The notes under the pieces: generated by a model
Told to the model about the DNA's origin: nothing
What the model saw: the letters and a program-made list of their open reading frames with translations, nothing else
Databases searched by the model: none
Assembly: GCA_013995675.1 (NCBI GenBank)
Contig: VWRR01000004.1
Span: forward strand, 124,001-188,000
Source: Cyanidiococcus yangmingshanensis
Lineage: Eukaryota; Rhodophyta; Bangiophyceae; Cyanidiales; Cyanidiaceae
Length of the DNA stretch: 64,000 nucleotides
Direction of reading: 5' to 3'
Position numbers and translations under genes: made by a program
Shown: one piece after another, positions 1 to 10,376 of the stretch
How the letters are laid out: every line of letters starts with the position of its first letter
Position numbering within the stretch: position 1 is the first letter of the stretch

Positions 1-345
1 AACTTGGTCGCTGCTGCTCGCGCAGCATTCTCGATTGCATCCACAATATGGACAGCCCGGGCGTTCGGTAACCGCGAAAGCGTTTCTGCATGAACTTGCC
101 CAATACGCCCAGCTCCAACAATCCCAACATTGACGATGCCGTCAACACGAACGCTACTGGAGACAAGCGAACGCGTCCAGGAACAAGGCCACGACCCCGG
201 GCGCTCCACCGTAGCGCCACGAGAGACCGAGCGTAAAGAGTCCCTTGCGCTGGCGGCCAGGGATCTTCGGTGTTCGGCCACCGGAACTCACCCGAAGCAC
301 CGAACTCACCCGAACAAGATCAATGAGGCTTCGACCAGTAATCAT
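1..345 (-). CDS. Gfo/Idh/MocA-family NAD(P)-dependent oxidoreductase, N-terminal part (runs off left edge)
   Basis: The first ~150 bases, read on the minus strand, encode the start of a Rossmann fold: VNVGIVGAGRIGQVHAETL, with the GxGxxG dinucleotide-binding loop, then a second strand ending in VDA. This is the typical opening of Gfo/Idh/MocA sugar or inositol dehydrogenases; the substrate cannot be told because the catalytic half lies outside the window. No ATG precedes this frame. The frame just upstream (about 384 to 154) starts an Arg/Ser-rich stretch at MITGRSLIDL (ATG at 345) and joins the Rossmann part if the frame moves by +1 near 150, as in many other genes here. That leader could be an organelle presequence, but it may also be non-coding. 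Family call firm; start uncertain. Confidence 0.7.
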
Positions 346-690
346 GTTGCGCGCAAACCGTCCAAACACACTCGAGTATCGCACGAGAAGGCAGACGCCT
401 GTCGTATCGGCCGGCCTGACACGACGACGACGATGGCCGCAACGTTCAACGTCTTCCGGGAGCGCGATAGATCGTCTCTTTGGACAGGGTCACCTATTCT
501 TACGTGTTGCTGGTTGTGTATTCGTTGCTGCGGTGTGGTGTTGCCGTGCAGGAGCTGTTGCAAACGGGGAACAGGTTGGTGTGTGCTGACCGTGTACAGA
601 AACTCTTGGAAACGCTCCTCGTGAGCGTCACCGGAGCGTTTGGTGCAGCACTGGCTTGGTTGCACGGCAGCTGCAGTGTGCGTTGTGTCC

Positions 691-1854
691 ATGGATGAGG
701 AGCCAGCTACACCTGTCTCAGGTGTCAGATCAACAACAAGGCCTTTGTCTGGAACACTGGTGGAGTCCGCGACAACGTCTCGTCCTAATGAAGGACTGAA
801 AGCGTCCACCAATACACTGAAGACGCTGCTGGCGGGAGGCGTCGCTGGTGCTGCCGCGAAAACCGCGGTAGCGCCGCTCGATCGGGTGAAAATTCTGCTA
901 CAAGTGGCACGCTTGCACGGCGGTGCTCGCGCTTACTCATCGATTACCGCAGACTTTCCGAAGTATCTATGCTGAAGAGGGAATTCGTGGCTTTTATCGA
1001 GGGAATAGCGCCACCTTGTCCCGCATTTTTCCCTACGCAGCGATACAGTTTACTGCATTTGAAGTCTACCATGATCTTTTATTCCAGCTCGTCCAACAAA
1101 GGTGGTGGTTGCGGGACCGGGCAGTTGCGAGCGCTGCGGCACCGTACGCACCGCCCTACCTGCGGTTTCTCGCCGGTGCGATGGCCGGCTCGACCGCCGT
1201 CATGATCACCTACCCACTGGATCTTGTTCGAACACGTCTTCGCTGCACAAGCAGTGACCCTTTCCGAGGGCTCCCACCCTGGTGCTATCTACCGAAACAT
1301 CGCTGATGCGCTCCTTTCGCTCTATCGCAAGGGCGGGATCCGTGGCCTGTACAGCGGCCTATCGGCGACACTCTGTGGCATCATTCCCTATGCCGGAATC
1401 AATTTCTACATGTTCGGCAAACTTCGGCGATGGTCTCGAGAGAGAGGCCTCGCAGAGCAGTACCCAACTGCATCGGCGCTCGTATGCGGCGGCGTCGCAG
1501 GTCCTCATTGGCCAGAGTGCTGCCTATCCACTGGAGACCGTGCGTCGACGAGCACACTGTTGGGACCACAGTAGTCGATGGACCACCGTACCGAATCCCA
1601 GCTTTCTCGACGGTTGGGAACATGAATCGAATCGGAAGCAAACCGGTTTTACGCATCGGCACCACAGTGTCGGGGTGGTCTCAACCGTGTACAACATTGC
1701 GCGCACCGAAGGCGTGCGAGCACTCTATCGTGGGCTCAGCCTTAACTATATCAAGGCTGTGCCCACCGTCGGAATCAGTTTCGCTGTCTACGAAAAAATG
1801 AGGCAATGGCTCTATCTGCCCGTGTCCTCGAGCTCCTCGGCACGTCTTCTGTAA
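691..1854 (+). CDS. Mitochondrial carrier (SLC25), CoA / adenine-nucleotide type
   Basis: A three-repeat SLC25 carrier of the mitochondrial inner membrane. The first repeat has AGGVAGAAAKTAVAPLDRVK followed by LQ. The second has TYPLDLVRTRL and GLYSGLSATL, then IPYAGINFYM. The third has AAYPLETVRRR and GLSLNYIKAVPTVGISFAVY. The PLDRVKILLQ plus YPLDLVR pattern and overall length (~380 aa) resemble the Leu5/SLC25A16/SLC25A42 group, which carries coenzyme A in exchange for adenine nucleotides; substrate is inferred. The protein is spread over three forward frames: one surplus base near 948, one near 1233 and one near 1502 each restore the family match exactly. The start is the ATG at 691. The stop lies 22 bp from the convergent eL20 gene. 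Confidence 0.85.
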
Positions 1855-1875
1855 ACTTGCATGATGCGGTGTCGC

Positions 1876-2421
1876 TTACTTGGTGATCGTGGTTACGGGC
1901 GGTTTCGCTTTGAACGTCGTACGAAGCGATTTTCTCGAGGCCCTTTGACGCTGGCGGGGCAGCGGGAAACGCAGCTCAGGATCAATGAGCTGCAGCGTAG
2001 CCGGCCGTTTGCACTGGCTACTCGGTGTCTCCTGAACGCGAAGCACCTGAATAGATTCAGCTCGCGCTCGATGTCTTCCAGCCATTTCCTGGTAAATAGC
2101 TTCCACTGCCGCTGCAACCGAAGTCGCCCGGGTCTCTTTCAGCATATTCACCTGGCCAGTGCGGCTCCGATACCGCAACCATACCGTGTAGTTCTTGACC
2201 CGAGTCGTGTCCCGTTCCTTTACCTCCGTTATCGCCACAATCTCCGCAGTTGATCGTTTCGTTTTCAACAACTGCGACAGAAAATAGTAGTACTTGGACT
2301 TGGCCTTGACCGGGTCCGGAGCGTAGATAATCATCTTGTAGAGCGTGTCGTCTACTGCACCCTTTGCAGCCTGCGGTTCTGGCAACCGCCTACCCACCAC
2401 AACATACTGTTTAAACGGCAT
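1876..2421 (-). CDS. RPL18A: Cytosolic 60S ribosomal protein eL20 (L18a)
   Basis: A complete 181-aa frame starting MPFKQYVVVGR and containing MIIYAPDPVKAKSKYYYFLS, followed by the eL20 signature GQVNMLKETR with AYQEM/IYQEM-like features (AIYQEMAGRHRARAESIQVL). The highly basic C-terminus and length match eukaryotic eL20, a component of the large cytosolic ribosomal subunit near the central protuberance/5S region. It is uninterrupted, unlike the convergent carrier gene next to it. High certainty from the N-terminal KQYxVVGR and the APDPVxAKSKYYYF block. Confidence 0.93.
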   Translation of the reverse strand: MPFKQYVVVGRRLPEPQAAKGAVDDTLYKMIIYAPDPVKAKSKYYYFLSQLLKTKRSTAEIVAITEVKERDTTRVKNYTVWLRYRSRTGQVNMLKETRATSVAAAVEAIYQEMAGRHRARAESIQVLRVQETPSSQCKRPATLQLIDPELRFPLPRQRQRASRKSLRTTFKAKPPVTTITK

Positions 2422-2781
2422 AGGCTACACAAACAGCGCTCAAGTCTAATCTACGACCAATACCGGAAACCAGGCAGTAAAAGCGTCTTCGTCGCGCACG
2501 AGCGCTATCTCTGGAGCAAAGCTACCCCAGCCAGCGAGTTCGTGAATCCACAACTCCTAGCACTACCCAACGCGTCGCGGAGAGACTGAATCCAATGCGC
2601 AGCGCCCTGACGCCTATCTGTGCCGTTGCGACGCGCGCCCCGATGAGGCCGAGACGACGACGACACGCCGCGCACGCAGGCGGCCGTCACGCCGATGCGC
2701 CGGATTCGGTCACGTGACATCTGTGCTCGACTGGGGAATGCGTGCGCGTTCGTTTCCGCACAGCTCTTGCTTGCACGCTAC
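2422..2781. other. Intergenic, eL20 5' flank
   Basis: This is the upstream region of eL20 and of a possible rightward reading frame. It contains GC-rich sequence and one cacgtgac E-box-like palindrome near 2712. No reliable gene, RNA or repeat is seen. Confidence 0.4.
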
Positions 2782-3424
2782 ATGGATGAAGAGGCGATGA
2801 TGCCCTGCATCTATTCGCGGCTGGTAGCGTAGTGTCTGTCCTGTCCTCGGTACTTCCATCAGGGACTGATAAGATCCGTGGTCGTTTTTATTTCAATCAT
2901 GAAGATGCAGTTGATGCGGGAAAGTATGAATGGGACTAGAATGTCGCGCATTTGCTTGGTGGCGTCTTTACCTTACACTGGAAAGGGAACGGGTTTCCCA
3001 ATGAATGGGCGATGTATAACGACCATCGCGATGTCCGTTCGTTGCTTTGGTGTCCTTCGCTGCAGTTGAGTGTCCTCGATTCCTGCAGGACCGGGGGGCG
3101 TGCTGAACTGGTATACGTGCTCCTATATTGTCTCGCAGAAGCGTGCTGATCGCCCGCAAAGTCCAGGGATGCCAAGAGAACAGCGAGCCCTGACAGCGAT
3201 GGCCTGCCAGAATGAGGCGCTAGGCGGTCGCCTGGATGCCATCGCAATCGTTGATTTGCAACGACCAGTTTGAGATCCTCTACACCGTCTGTAATGATAC
3301 GGTTTCAGTGACACGCATTCCAGATTCCCCTGGATCTATGATAGACCCTCTCGACTCGGGCGCCTCTTTCGAAGAGGTGACCTTGAACGGCATCGATGGA
3401 TTGGCATCGGTTAGGGTCAAGTAA
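2782..3424 (+). CDS. Probable coding region of unknown identity, frame-broken
   Basis: Three successive forward frames give protein-like text that joins with +1 steps. The frame 2880-3150 includes GRFYFNHEDAVDAGKYEWD and LHWKGNGFPNEWAMYNDHRD. The frame ~3080-3270 includes VLNWYTCSYIVSQKR and ACQNEALGGRLDAIAI. The frame ~3240-3424 includes NDQFEILYTVCNDTVSVTR and ends SVRVK before TAA. One TAG interrupts the first block near 2936. A possible start is the ATG at 2782. I do not recognise the family. It may be a real gene with assembly errors, or a decayed copy; the amino-acid composition argues against pure chance. Confidence 0.35.
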
Positions 3425-3751
3425 CAATGCTACTCCAGGTCGCCCGGTGTGCGCCGGTCGGTCGCTCTTCGGATATTGCCCAATCCAACGAGTGTGCATT
3501 CGTCTCTCCGAGAACCGCCTCGCGCAAGATTCTGGCGGCAAACAGGTGGACCCTTTCCTGGACGCGTCGCTGCGCACAGCCAGATGCAACAGCGACCGGT
3601 CGGCTCGCCAGATATCGAGTTGTCGATCCTCGAGCGCTTTATGGCAAGTGTGCCAGTTCCGTTTACGTATTCTCGATAAAAAAGGGATTGTGAATCACTC
3701 ACCCCCAAGTAACGTCGTTCGGAACTCGGTCCGATGGGTCTGCACGACACC
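3425..3751. other. Intergenic 3' region between convergent genes
   Basis: About 330 bases downstream of the cyclophilin stop and of the unknown forward frame. Open frames exist on both strands but none shows a recognisable or protein-like pattern. Confidence 0.3.
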
Positions 3752-4261
3752 CTACAACTGTCCACAAGGACGCGATCACCACACTGGCCGTGGGCGTTCC
3801 AGAGCGGCTACCCACCGCCTCAACCTTGTCTAGAACGTCCATTCCCTCGACTACGCGCCCGAAGACAACGTGCTTCCCATCTAGCCACGGGTGTCTGGGC
3901 GAAGGTGATGAAGAACTGCGATCCGTTCGTATCCTTGCCCGCGTTCGCCATAGAGAGCATTCCGCGATCCTTGTGTTGGTACGTAAAGTTCTCATCGGGA
4001 AACTTTCCTCCATAGATGCTCCGACCGCCAGTTCCGTTCTTCCTCTCGTAGTCTCCGCCCTTGCATCATAAAGCCGGAGATGATGCGATGAAATGGACAG
4101 CCAGCGTAGCTACCACCCGCTGTTTTCACCGATTCGCCAGTGCAGAACTGCCGAAAGTTCTCTGCTGTTTTGGGCACCTTGTCCGCGAACAGCTCGCAGA
4201 CGATTCTTCCCGCAGGACTCTTGTTGATTTCAATATCAAGGTAGACACGAGGGTTTGGCAT
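3752..4261 (-). CDS. Cyclophilin-type peptidyl-prolyl cis-trans isomerase
   Basis: A short single-domain cyclophilin of about 168 aa, presumably cytosolic because it starts [12 protein letters not shown] with no leader. It shows [15 protein letters not shown], then [20 protein letters not shown] containing the catalytic FHRII arginine, [50 protein letters not shown] and the family terminus CGQL before TAG. To read this, the frame must step +1 near 4058, near 3889 and near 3772; with these three steps the length and terminus are those of a normal cyclophilin A. Without the last step the frame runs on to 3699 with unrelated residues. The start is the first in-frame ATG at 4261. Confidence 0.9.
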
Positions 4262-4941
4262 CACGATACGACCGCGGATACACCACGAGAACACAAATTC
4301 CAATCGTACAATCGGTGATGTCGATCCGAAAAGGACGGAGAAGCCAGGCGTCCAAGGAGACGATCCATGACTTTACTTTTATGAACAAATCTGTACAGGG
4401 CGTTGGCACGATCGTGCCGGCTGGCGCTTCGCTCCTTCCTCATCTTGTTTTCGTTTCAAAGTCTGAGGAGGTCTCGGAAAATAGTCTGGAGATAGAGAGC
4501 GCCCACTCTGAAGGCCTCATAGTGTACGGGCTTCCTGGGAGCGTAGGCGACTGACCGTGCACGAGGCTGTGAACGACTGAGACACTACCTCGCTTTGAGA
4601 AAACGTCAAGTGCGTGGCGGAGCGAAACATCCAAAAGGTGGCCGTTGCTCTGTGTGAGTCGTCTGCGCCAGCACGTATTGTGAGGGTTTCTCTTTTTGAA
4701 AAGGTCGTGGTGATCATGGAAGAGAGCCCACGGGAGCGGCTCCAGACGTTCACAGATGAAAGAACAGCGAATCGCGAACAACAGTCCGGTGCGCCTAGCT
4801 CAGACGCAAACCATCCACGTGCGTTGACCTACGACGGGTGCCGCTGGCCCAGAGCGCACCTCAGCAGCGCAGCTAAGGACAGAAGAATCCGTGGAAGAGC
4901 GGGCGACACGAACGAACGTTGACCACGTAGCCACGCCTGCT
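4262..4941. other. Intergenic, divergent promoter region
   Basis: About 680 bases between the divergent cyclophilin and SSXT-Myb genes. It presumably holds both promoters. I see no supported gene, repeat or RNA. Confidence 0.35.
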
Positions 4942-5688
4942 ATGCGGCACACCGAAGCAGAGCCCTTGGGTGCCGCTATGCCCACACCGGAGCAGCATGT
5001 CACCAGTCCGCACCATGCTGTGGCGCATTTGCTGTCCACTATACAGAACCCGACAGCGCGACCGCCCTTCCCGCTGCTCACAACGGACGCTATTCAACTG
5101 ATTCTGGACGAAAACTATGACTTGATTCGAGCGATCTGCGCCGCCCAGGAACTGGGTCGTGTCGAACATTGCGCCGCGCTCGGCAGCCGTCTCCATGCCA
5201 ACCTGGTGTATCTGGCCACAGTGGCGGATCACCAGCCCGCAAACACACCCGGTCTGGCTGGAATCGCCGCTGCAAATACCATTGCGGCAACTGAGAAAGC
5301 CGCTGCGGCCCAGGAGCTGCAGGTTCGGGCCCAGATTCCCCGCCATGCTTCCGCCGACGCGGCTGCGAGCATTGCTGCCAAAATGGCTATTGGTGCTGCC
5401 GCCATGGCCAAGAATGAGGCTCTAGAGACGCTTTCAGAGACACCACCGGCAAGCAGCGTCCGTCGAAAACGGATTCGGAGCGAGGCCGCCGTCCGTTTTT
5501 GGACTGCAGAGGAACACGCTAAATTTCTGGAGCTCGTTCACGACCCCGCGTGCCGAACCGAGGACGGACGCTATAACGTGAGTCTCATGAGTCAGCGCAT
5601 TGGCACGCGTGATAACAAACAGGTTCGGAGTCATCTTCAAAAATATCTGCTCAAGAAACAACAGCAACTGCAACGGACACAGCAGTAG
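4942..5688 (+). CDS. SSXT (SS18/GIF)-domain plus SHAQKYF-type Myb fusion protein
   Basis: A 248-aa uninterrupted nuclear regulator. Residues ~50-97 form an SS18 N-terminal homology (SSXT) domain: IQLILDENYDLIRAICAAQE, then a CAALGSRLHANLVYLATVAD segment. In animals this domain (SS18) is part of BAF chromatin remodellers. In plants (GIF1/ANGUSTIFOLIA3) it binds GRF transcription factors. A long Ala-rich helical linker (~100-165) leads to a basic RRKRIR patch and a single Myb-like domain at ~184-237 with FWTAEEHAKFLELV and the hallmark VRSHLQKYLLKK, a GARP/SHAQKYF DNA-binding repeat. A Gln-rich tail follows. The protein therefore joins a co-activator contact domain to its own DNA-binding domain. 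A GTG 51 bases upstream is in frame; the first ATG at 4942 is preferred. Function is inferred from domains only. Confidence 0.85.
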   Translation: MRHTEAEPLGAAMPTPEQHVTSPHHAVAHLLSTIQNPTARPPFPLLTTDAIQLILDENYDLIRAICAAQELGRVEHCAALGSRLHANLVYLATVADHQPANTPGLAGIAAANTIAATEKAAAAQELQVRAQIPRHASADAAASIAAKMAIGAAAMAKNEALETLSETPPASSVRRKRIRSEAAVRFWTAEEHAKFLELVHDPACRTEDGRYNVSLMSQRIGTRDNKQVRSHLQKYLLKKQQQLQRTQQ

Positions 5689-6056
5689 ATGGAATGCTGG
5701 TGCGTTATCCAGCATGAAAGAGTGCACTGCGAGCACACTGACCACTCAGCCAAGGGAATTCGTTGATCCGTACAAGCGTAAGCAGGCGCCATCGAGGACT
5801 GAAGCAAGCGATGCGACGAGGCCCATGAATACCTCATCGTTGACGCAACGCGCATGTGATTCCTGGCTTCTGATCCATAGCTATGGAATGGCCATTCCTT
5901 TTCCGAAGCCGTATCTCAGACTTGCTACTACTGGAACAAAGTACGCTGTAGAGAAGATTCTCTGCCCAGTGCAGCATCTCTCCCCCCAACTCGGTTGCGA
6001 GAAACGCAAAGATCGCATTCGGTCAGTGCCCTGAACAAACGACGGGACCAGTAATC
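5689..6056. other. Intergenic 3' region
   Basis: Sequence downstream of the SSXT-Myb gene. No supported gene or structure. Confidence 0.3.
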
Positions 6057-6510
6057 CTATGGTCTCGGAACAACGTCATAGAATAGATCAGTGCATGAGG
6101 TAACTCGCATTATATTAAGTTTGGCAACCCATTGGATGCGGAAGCTGTCTGCGCCGTTGAAGAGGAACTCGACTGTTGACGGCGATGGCCGCGCTACGAA
6201 CGCTCGCTCGACGACGCTGCAATCCATTTGGTAGACTTGCTGCCAAGCTCGCTCTTTCCGAACCCTCATACCCGAATATTCTTGGAGAAGAGCTAAAATC
6301 AAAACCTGTAAACACTTGGATCGGTGGTCGATGACCGCTCGGGATAGGCAAACTTGAGCGATTGGGACTGGTTCGTGTACGAGGACTGTCTCCGGATACG
6401 AGCAGGCGACTAGGTTGTCCACGGTAGCGTCGCGGTAGCTTTTGAACTCGTCGTTTGGAGACACTTCACGCTGGTAATCATAGCGTCGGGGTCACCATTT
6501 GCAGGTTCAT
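6057..6510 (-). CDS. Possible small protein, unidentified
   Basis: Minus-strand text starting MNLQMVTP (ATG at 6510) continues, after one +1 step near 6488, into RYDYQREVSPNDEFKSYRD, then ATVDNLVACSYPETVLVHEP, LQVLILALLQEYSG and FLFNGADSFRIQWVAKLNI, ending at a stop at 6057. The acidic/hydrophobic rhythm looks like a folded ~150-aa protein, and the +1 step matches the pattern seen in neighbouring genes. I do not recognise a family, so chance openness at this GC content is a real alternative. Confidence 0.3.
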
Positions 6511-6945
6511 TTCGGATAACGAGAGGTGCGACTTGATTAATACTCGTGCACGTGCGTGACTTGTAGGCTTGGTCGAGACGAGGGACAACTTAGAGACGTG
6601 CACGCGTTCTAAACATCGACACGCTCGACGTGTACACGAACCGTCACTTTTGTTACCCGCGATCACGAGACGTTTCACAGAAGGAAAACAGCGCAAAATA
6701 GTGGTGGTGGTTGACAAGTTCTCTTGTCGTGATGCGCGGTCTTGTCGCGCACGTGTGGCGGGCGCTCTTTGTCACCTCGTCGCAGGGGTCTTTAGAACGA
6801 GTCAGTCAGCCGAGCTGGCGTCGGATCAGTTCCGCGCGACCAGCTACAATGTTGACAACGAGGAATGCTCCGATACGTCTCATGAAAAGTACCGCGTGCA
6901 ACAGTCCATGGAGAATCACTAGGAACGTGTGCTGCTGCGAGCTTG
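6511..6945. other. Intergenic, upstream of mS38
   Basis: Upstream region of the mS38 gene. It contains several cgtgcac/gtgcacg-like short palindromes (around 6545-6635) but no recognisable gene. Confidence 0.3.
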
Positions 6946-7197
6946 ATGTCAGCGACGTTCATCCCCGATGTACCCGTGCTTCAGATGCATCGATCCCGGA
7001 GCTTGGCCATCGAGTCGTCCTGGTGGTGGCGTTGCATGGAGCACAGTCGAGCGGCGAACGGGATCAGCGAGCAGGAGCTGAACCAACGACTTGCTGACGT
7101 GGCGTGCTCTTCAGTGCTGAAAAAACGCAAGCTGAAAATGAATAAGCACAAGCATCGGAAACGACGGAAGCAAAACCGACATAAAACACGACCATGA
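6946..7197 (+). CDS. COX24: Mitochondrial small-subunit ribosomal protein mS38 (COX24/AURKAIP1 family)
   Basis: An 83-aa protein whose last ~28 residues carry the diagnostic mS38 C-terminus: SSVLKKRKLKMNKHKHRKRR, followed by KQNRHKTRP. In yeast Cox24 and human AURKAIP1 this very basic KMxKHKxxKRRK tail binds the decoding region of the mitochondrial small subunit. The N-terminal part has no obvious fold and may be a presequence (MSATFIPDVPVLQMHRSRSL). The start chosen is the ATG at 6946; a longer N-terminus in another frame cannot be excluded given frame steps elsewhere in the window. Family assignment rests entirely on the tail, which is highly characteristic. Confidence 0.85.
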   Translation: MSATFIPDVPVLQMHRSRSLAIESSWWWRCMEHSRAANGISEQELNQRLADVACSSVLKKRKLKMNKHKHRKRRKQNRHKTRP

Positions 7198-8012
7198 ACA
7201 GCGAATAAAGGCGGTACGCGTCTGCGCATGCGCTCTAGCGTTGGTCTGAAGTGCTCTTGCTGGCTTTATCTGTGGGAAGCTCTGTTCAGACGCCCCAGAG
7301 GCCGCTTGCAGCGGCAGCCGAGGAGATCCTTCAGGTGGCCGTATTTGGCTCTGGAGAAATGACTGGGCCATGGAGCAGTGGAGCGATCTCCGCCAAGCTT
7401 TGTCTGCGCACCAGGTGTGCGGAAAGAAGCGTGCAAACATGATGTCATGGTCAGTGTACGCGAACCAGATGGCCGTCGGTTCCCGTCAATGCCACCATTG
7501 TGGATGCTCCCGAGAAGCGTGCAGTCGTGTACGCTCATGAATGAACATATCCAGACTGATTGCAATCGAAATGCATTGCAGATGGCACTGGTCACATGGA
7601 TCCAGTGTCGAGTTATCTTTTTGTTCATCAATACAGAGATGACTTGGTCAGTGCAAAAAAAAGAGAGAGCAATCTGCAAGATGACTGCCCAATAGGTATA
7701 CACTCATCCTAGTTTCATCGTTAAAACCGTGGCAGTAATTCTGATCGCGCAATCTTGCTATCGATAGCATAGCCGTTCTATCACGAAAAGTGACCACCCA
7801 CGCAACTTGACTGGACGATTCGTCTGCAGCGCATGACTGGGGCTTTCGGAGAGCCCCAGCTCCATCAGCCTCTACGTTGGCTCGCGGATGTTTGAGCCAT
7901 ATCCCCTGATGAGTACCACTGGCTTGAGAAATCCACCGGTACAGATGAGGTCCCCGTGGGCGCTTCGGCCGGTTCCGATATCATTCCCAGTGCCCAGTAT
8001 CGTCTGCGGTTG
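7198..8012. other. Intergenic between mS38 and SNF8 (3'-3')
   Basis: About 800 bases between convergent genes. The longest open frames (e.g. minus strand 7703-7266) read as low-quality text without motifs. No repeat or RNA gene recognised. Confidence 0.3.
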
Positions 8013-8750
8013 TCAGGGAGCGCCATCGTCGACCCAGAGGATGCCCAATTCCAGCATTCGTTCTAGGCACTGCTCCCAACGAAGCTGTTCCCAGGAAAAG
8101 TCCTCACGCGAAACCTGGCCAGCCTGTCTCTCGAGCGCGCTGCAGAACCGCTTTTTCGTCCGCTGTGAAGCTGACTTGGCTCGCTGCGCCAGATACGAGA
8201 TAGCGATCATGCTTCTTGTCATCTACAACGAGGATTCGAAAACCGGCTTGCAGCGTATCCAGCGTCTGGACTGCTCGCACGATATCCTCCGTGGAGACTT
8301 GTCGCGACCGCTTCGATTGGGCCTCAGTGTGAACCGGTATCCACGTCTAGACGACGCTGTAGTGCTCTTCGTAAAGTCGTTAAGCGAATGACACCGCCGT
8401 TCCAGTCTCGAGTCGCCAAGGCAATCTGAGCTACCAAAAACCCCAGTCGAGCGTACCACTTCGCCGAGCCCAAGCAGCTGCGACCACACAGAACGACGTG
8501 ACATGAAAGGTTCCACTCCCATGTTCATACATAGTTCCAGAAAACGTGCCCGCAGAGCCGTGTTGTTTTCGATCTCGTGTTGATGCTCAGCCGCAAACTC
8601 CTGAAGCTTCTCTTGAAAGACGACGCACTGTTCCCGCAACGCCGCCTCTTTCTCAGCAAGGTAGCTCGAGGCAGCGGCCGCGTACTGCTCTGCCCCCAGA
8701 CGCTGGTTGATTATTGCCGCCACACCCTGATATCGTCGACGCGAGTGCAT
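8013..8750 (-). CDS. SNF8: ESCRT-II subunit SNF8/VPS22 (EAP30)
   Basis: One of the two winged-helix-rich subunits that form the stalk of ESCRT-II, which acts on endosomes in multivesicular-body sorting. From the ATG at 8750: MHSRRRYQGVAAIINQRLG, a coiled region, then FQEKLQEFAAEHQHEIENN, LCMNMGVEPF, WSQLLGLGE, ARLGFLVAQIALATRDWNGG, VSTEDIVRAVQTLDTLQAGF, VLQRARETG and REDFSWEQLRWEQCLERML ending ILWVDDGAP. These follow the SNF8 order closely, including the GVDP-like turn and the ATRxxNGG winged-helix motif. The frame steps by +1 near 8459, 8343 and 8120. The total length (~244 aa) equals that of SNF8 orthologues. VPS4, which acts at the end of the same pathway, lies 20 kb away. Confidence 0.88.
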
Positions 8751-10376
8751 CAGCTGGTACAGCTGGTGATTCGTGGCACCCACCACAAAAAACACCTAGA
8801 GGGTGCTCGATCCGGGATTCAAAGTCGCCGCATGTAGAGCACGCCACGAACGTCGACGAGACCCGGGCTTCGTCACCATGACTGCTCGGCAGGACTGCGG
8901 CGAGATGATGTATCCGGACCGACACCCTTTTTTGGTAAAAGAAACGAACTTGATTCAGCTAGTGAGATGAATAAACTCTCGGCTGGTGCCTCTCTAGCAT
9001 CGCTGCTGTGGAACGACATTCTGGATGAATACGGTAACGTCACCCTCTAGCGATCGATGGATGCAGTTTAAAATGATGACGTGAAAGGGGCGCTTCAAGC
9101 ACAGCGTCTCGGCATACATTGGAGTATTGGCAATACCAAACACAGTGACATGCTCTCAGATGATATCGTGTGAGCGTGGACAATGCAAGCGTTGAGTGAC
9201 ATGGTGGGCAAGCCGTTCAGCGGACTCGCCTACCATAGAGTGAGGTACATCCAAGCGCCAACGAATGCGCTCATCGCAACGTTGCTACCGACTCAAGTAT
9301 CTGCTGCAGGTGTTGAACGGGACATGGGCTCGGACTCGGAGACACGCACCACCGGACAAGGCAACCGGCATTCTCTGCAACTTACCCGGATATCGCTCAT
9401 TGGATTCTGTACAGCGCAACCTGATCCATGTCAACGTGACCGAAATGGATCTCAGAGACACTCGAATCCAGTTGAGTGCTTATCGAGTGGCGTCCTCTGC
9501 CCCAGGGAAATCAGCGAGGCAGCGGAAAAAATCGGAAACCGATAGGGGAAATCTCCGGAACGAGAACCAGAACTCGATTGGAAATATCTATACCTCGTCG
9601 GAGAGATCATGTCACGATTTGGGCCCGGATTCGATACGCATGCACTGTCCGTCTTCGCCGTGGCCAACGCGCCTCCTTCCGCTCCGACAACCGGTCTACG
9701 CTTCGGATATCGCGGATTCGCATAAACGTTCTAGGCGGCGTTCGCACGATGTGGCCACGGCACCGTCAAAGGGCCACGCTAGCATTTTCATCAATCCATC
9801 GAGACCAGAGCAGTACGTGTCCATTGATACTGAGTTATGTTTTCGTCGTTGTCTCAACTGAGGGTATATGCTCACTCATCAGGGTTTTCGTGGAAGTTGA
9901 TTCCCGCTTGCTGTCAGCAGTATTCGGAGGTGCGTGTCTCGTGATCCGTCCATCACTGATCAAAAAAACCCATCAATAGATCTTATGAGACATCATGAAC
10001 CTGCTCGCGTCCTCGGCCTCGAATGCGCAGGCGTCGATCTCGCCGCAGCCCGCTGATCGGGCCCTGGCCCGTCAGCACCCCTCAAGCGAGGCTCATTGCA
10101 GTGCGCACCCTCGAACGCTTGTAGCACCTAGTGGAGTCATGTTCCATAGCTCTTACCATTTAGCGTTTGCTTCAGGATTCTTGATCGGCGCACTGGAGCA
10201 ATCTACGAGCCTGTTGGGTACGGGGACCGCAAAGCGTGGTCATTGGTGTTGACTCGGCGAGACGAGGACGAGCGCACCCGACGTCGGCGAGCGCACCAAG
10301 CCAGCGTGGGGCGTCGCGGTGGCCCTCGTGCACGCGACCGACGCGGAGACCGCACTGGGCACGTTCCTCGGTCTAT
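8751..10376. other. Long region without a confident gene
   Basis: About 1.6 kb upstream of both SNF8 and ribose-5-phosphate isomerase. On the forward strand three frames (9183-9545, 9265-9861, 9476-9979) are open in a +1 order. One includes NLIHVNVTEMDLRDTRIQLS, which could be coding, but no family is recognisable. The frame 9995-10252 might hold an upstream leader for the isomerase if another +1 step near 10250 is allowed. Nothing here is firm. Confidence 0.3.

Noticed and set aside
130-624. Long forward open frames over the first 0.6 kb
   Set aside because: They are antisense shadows of the Gfo/Idh leader frame and promoter region, with no motif or plausible domain.
691-1854. Programmed +1 frameshifting as a mechanism
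   Set aside because: No common slippery site or stop codon at the steps, several steps per gene, and clean neighbouring genes; kept only as an alternative to test.
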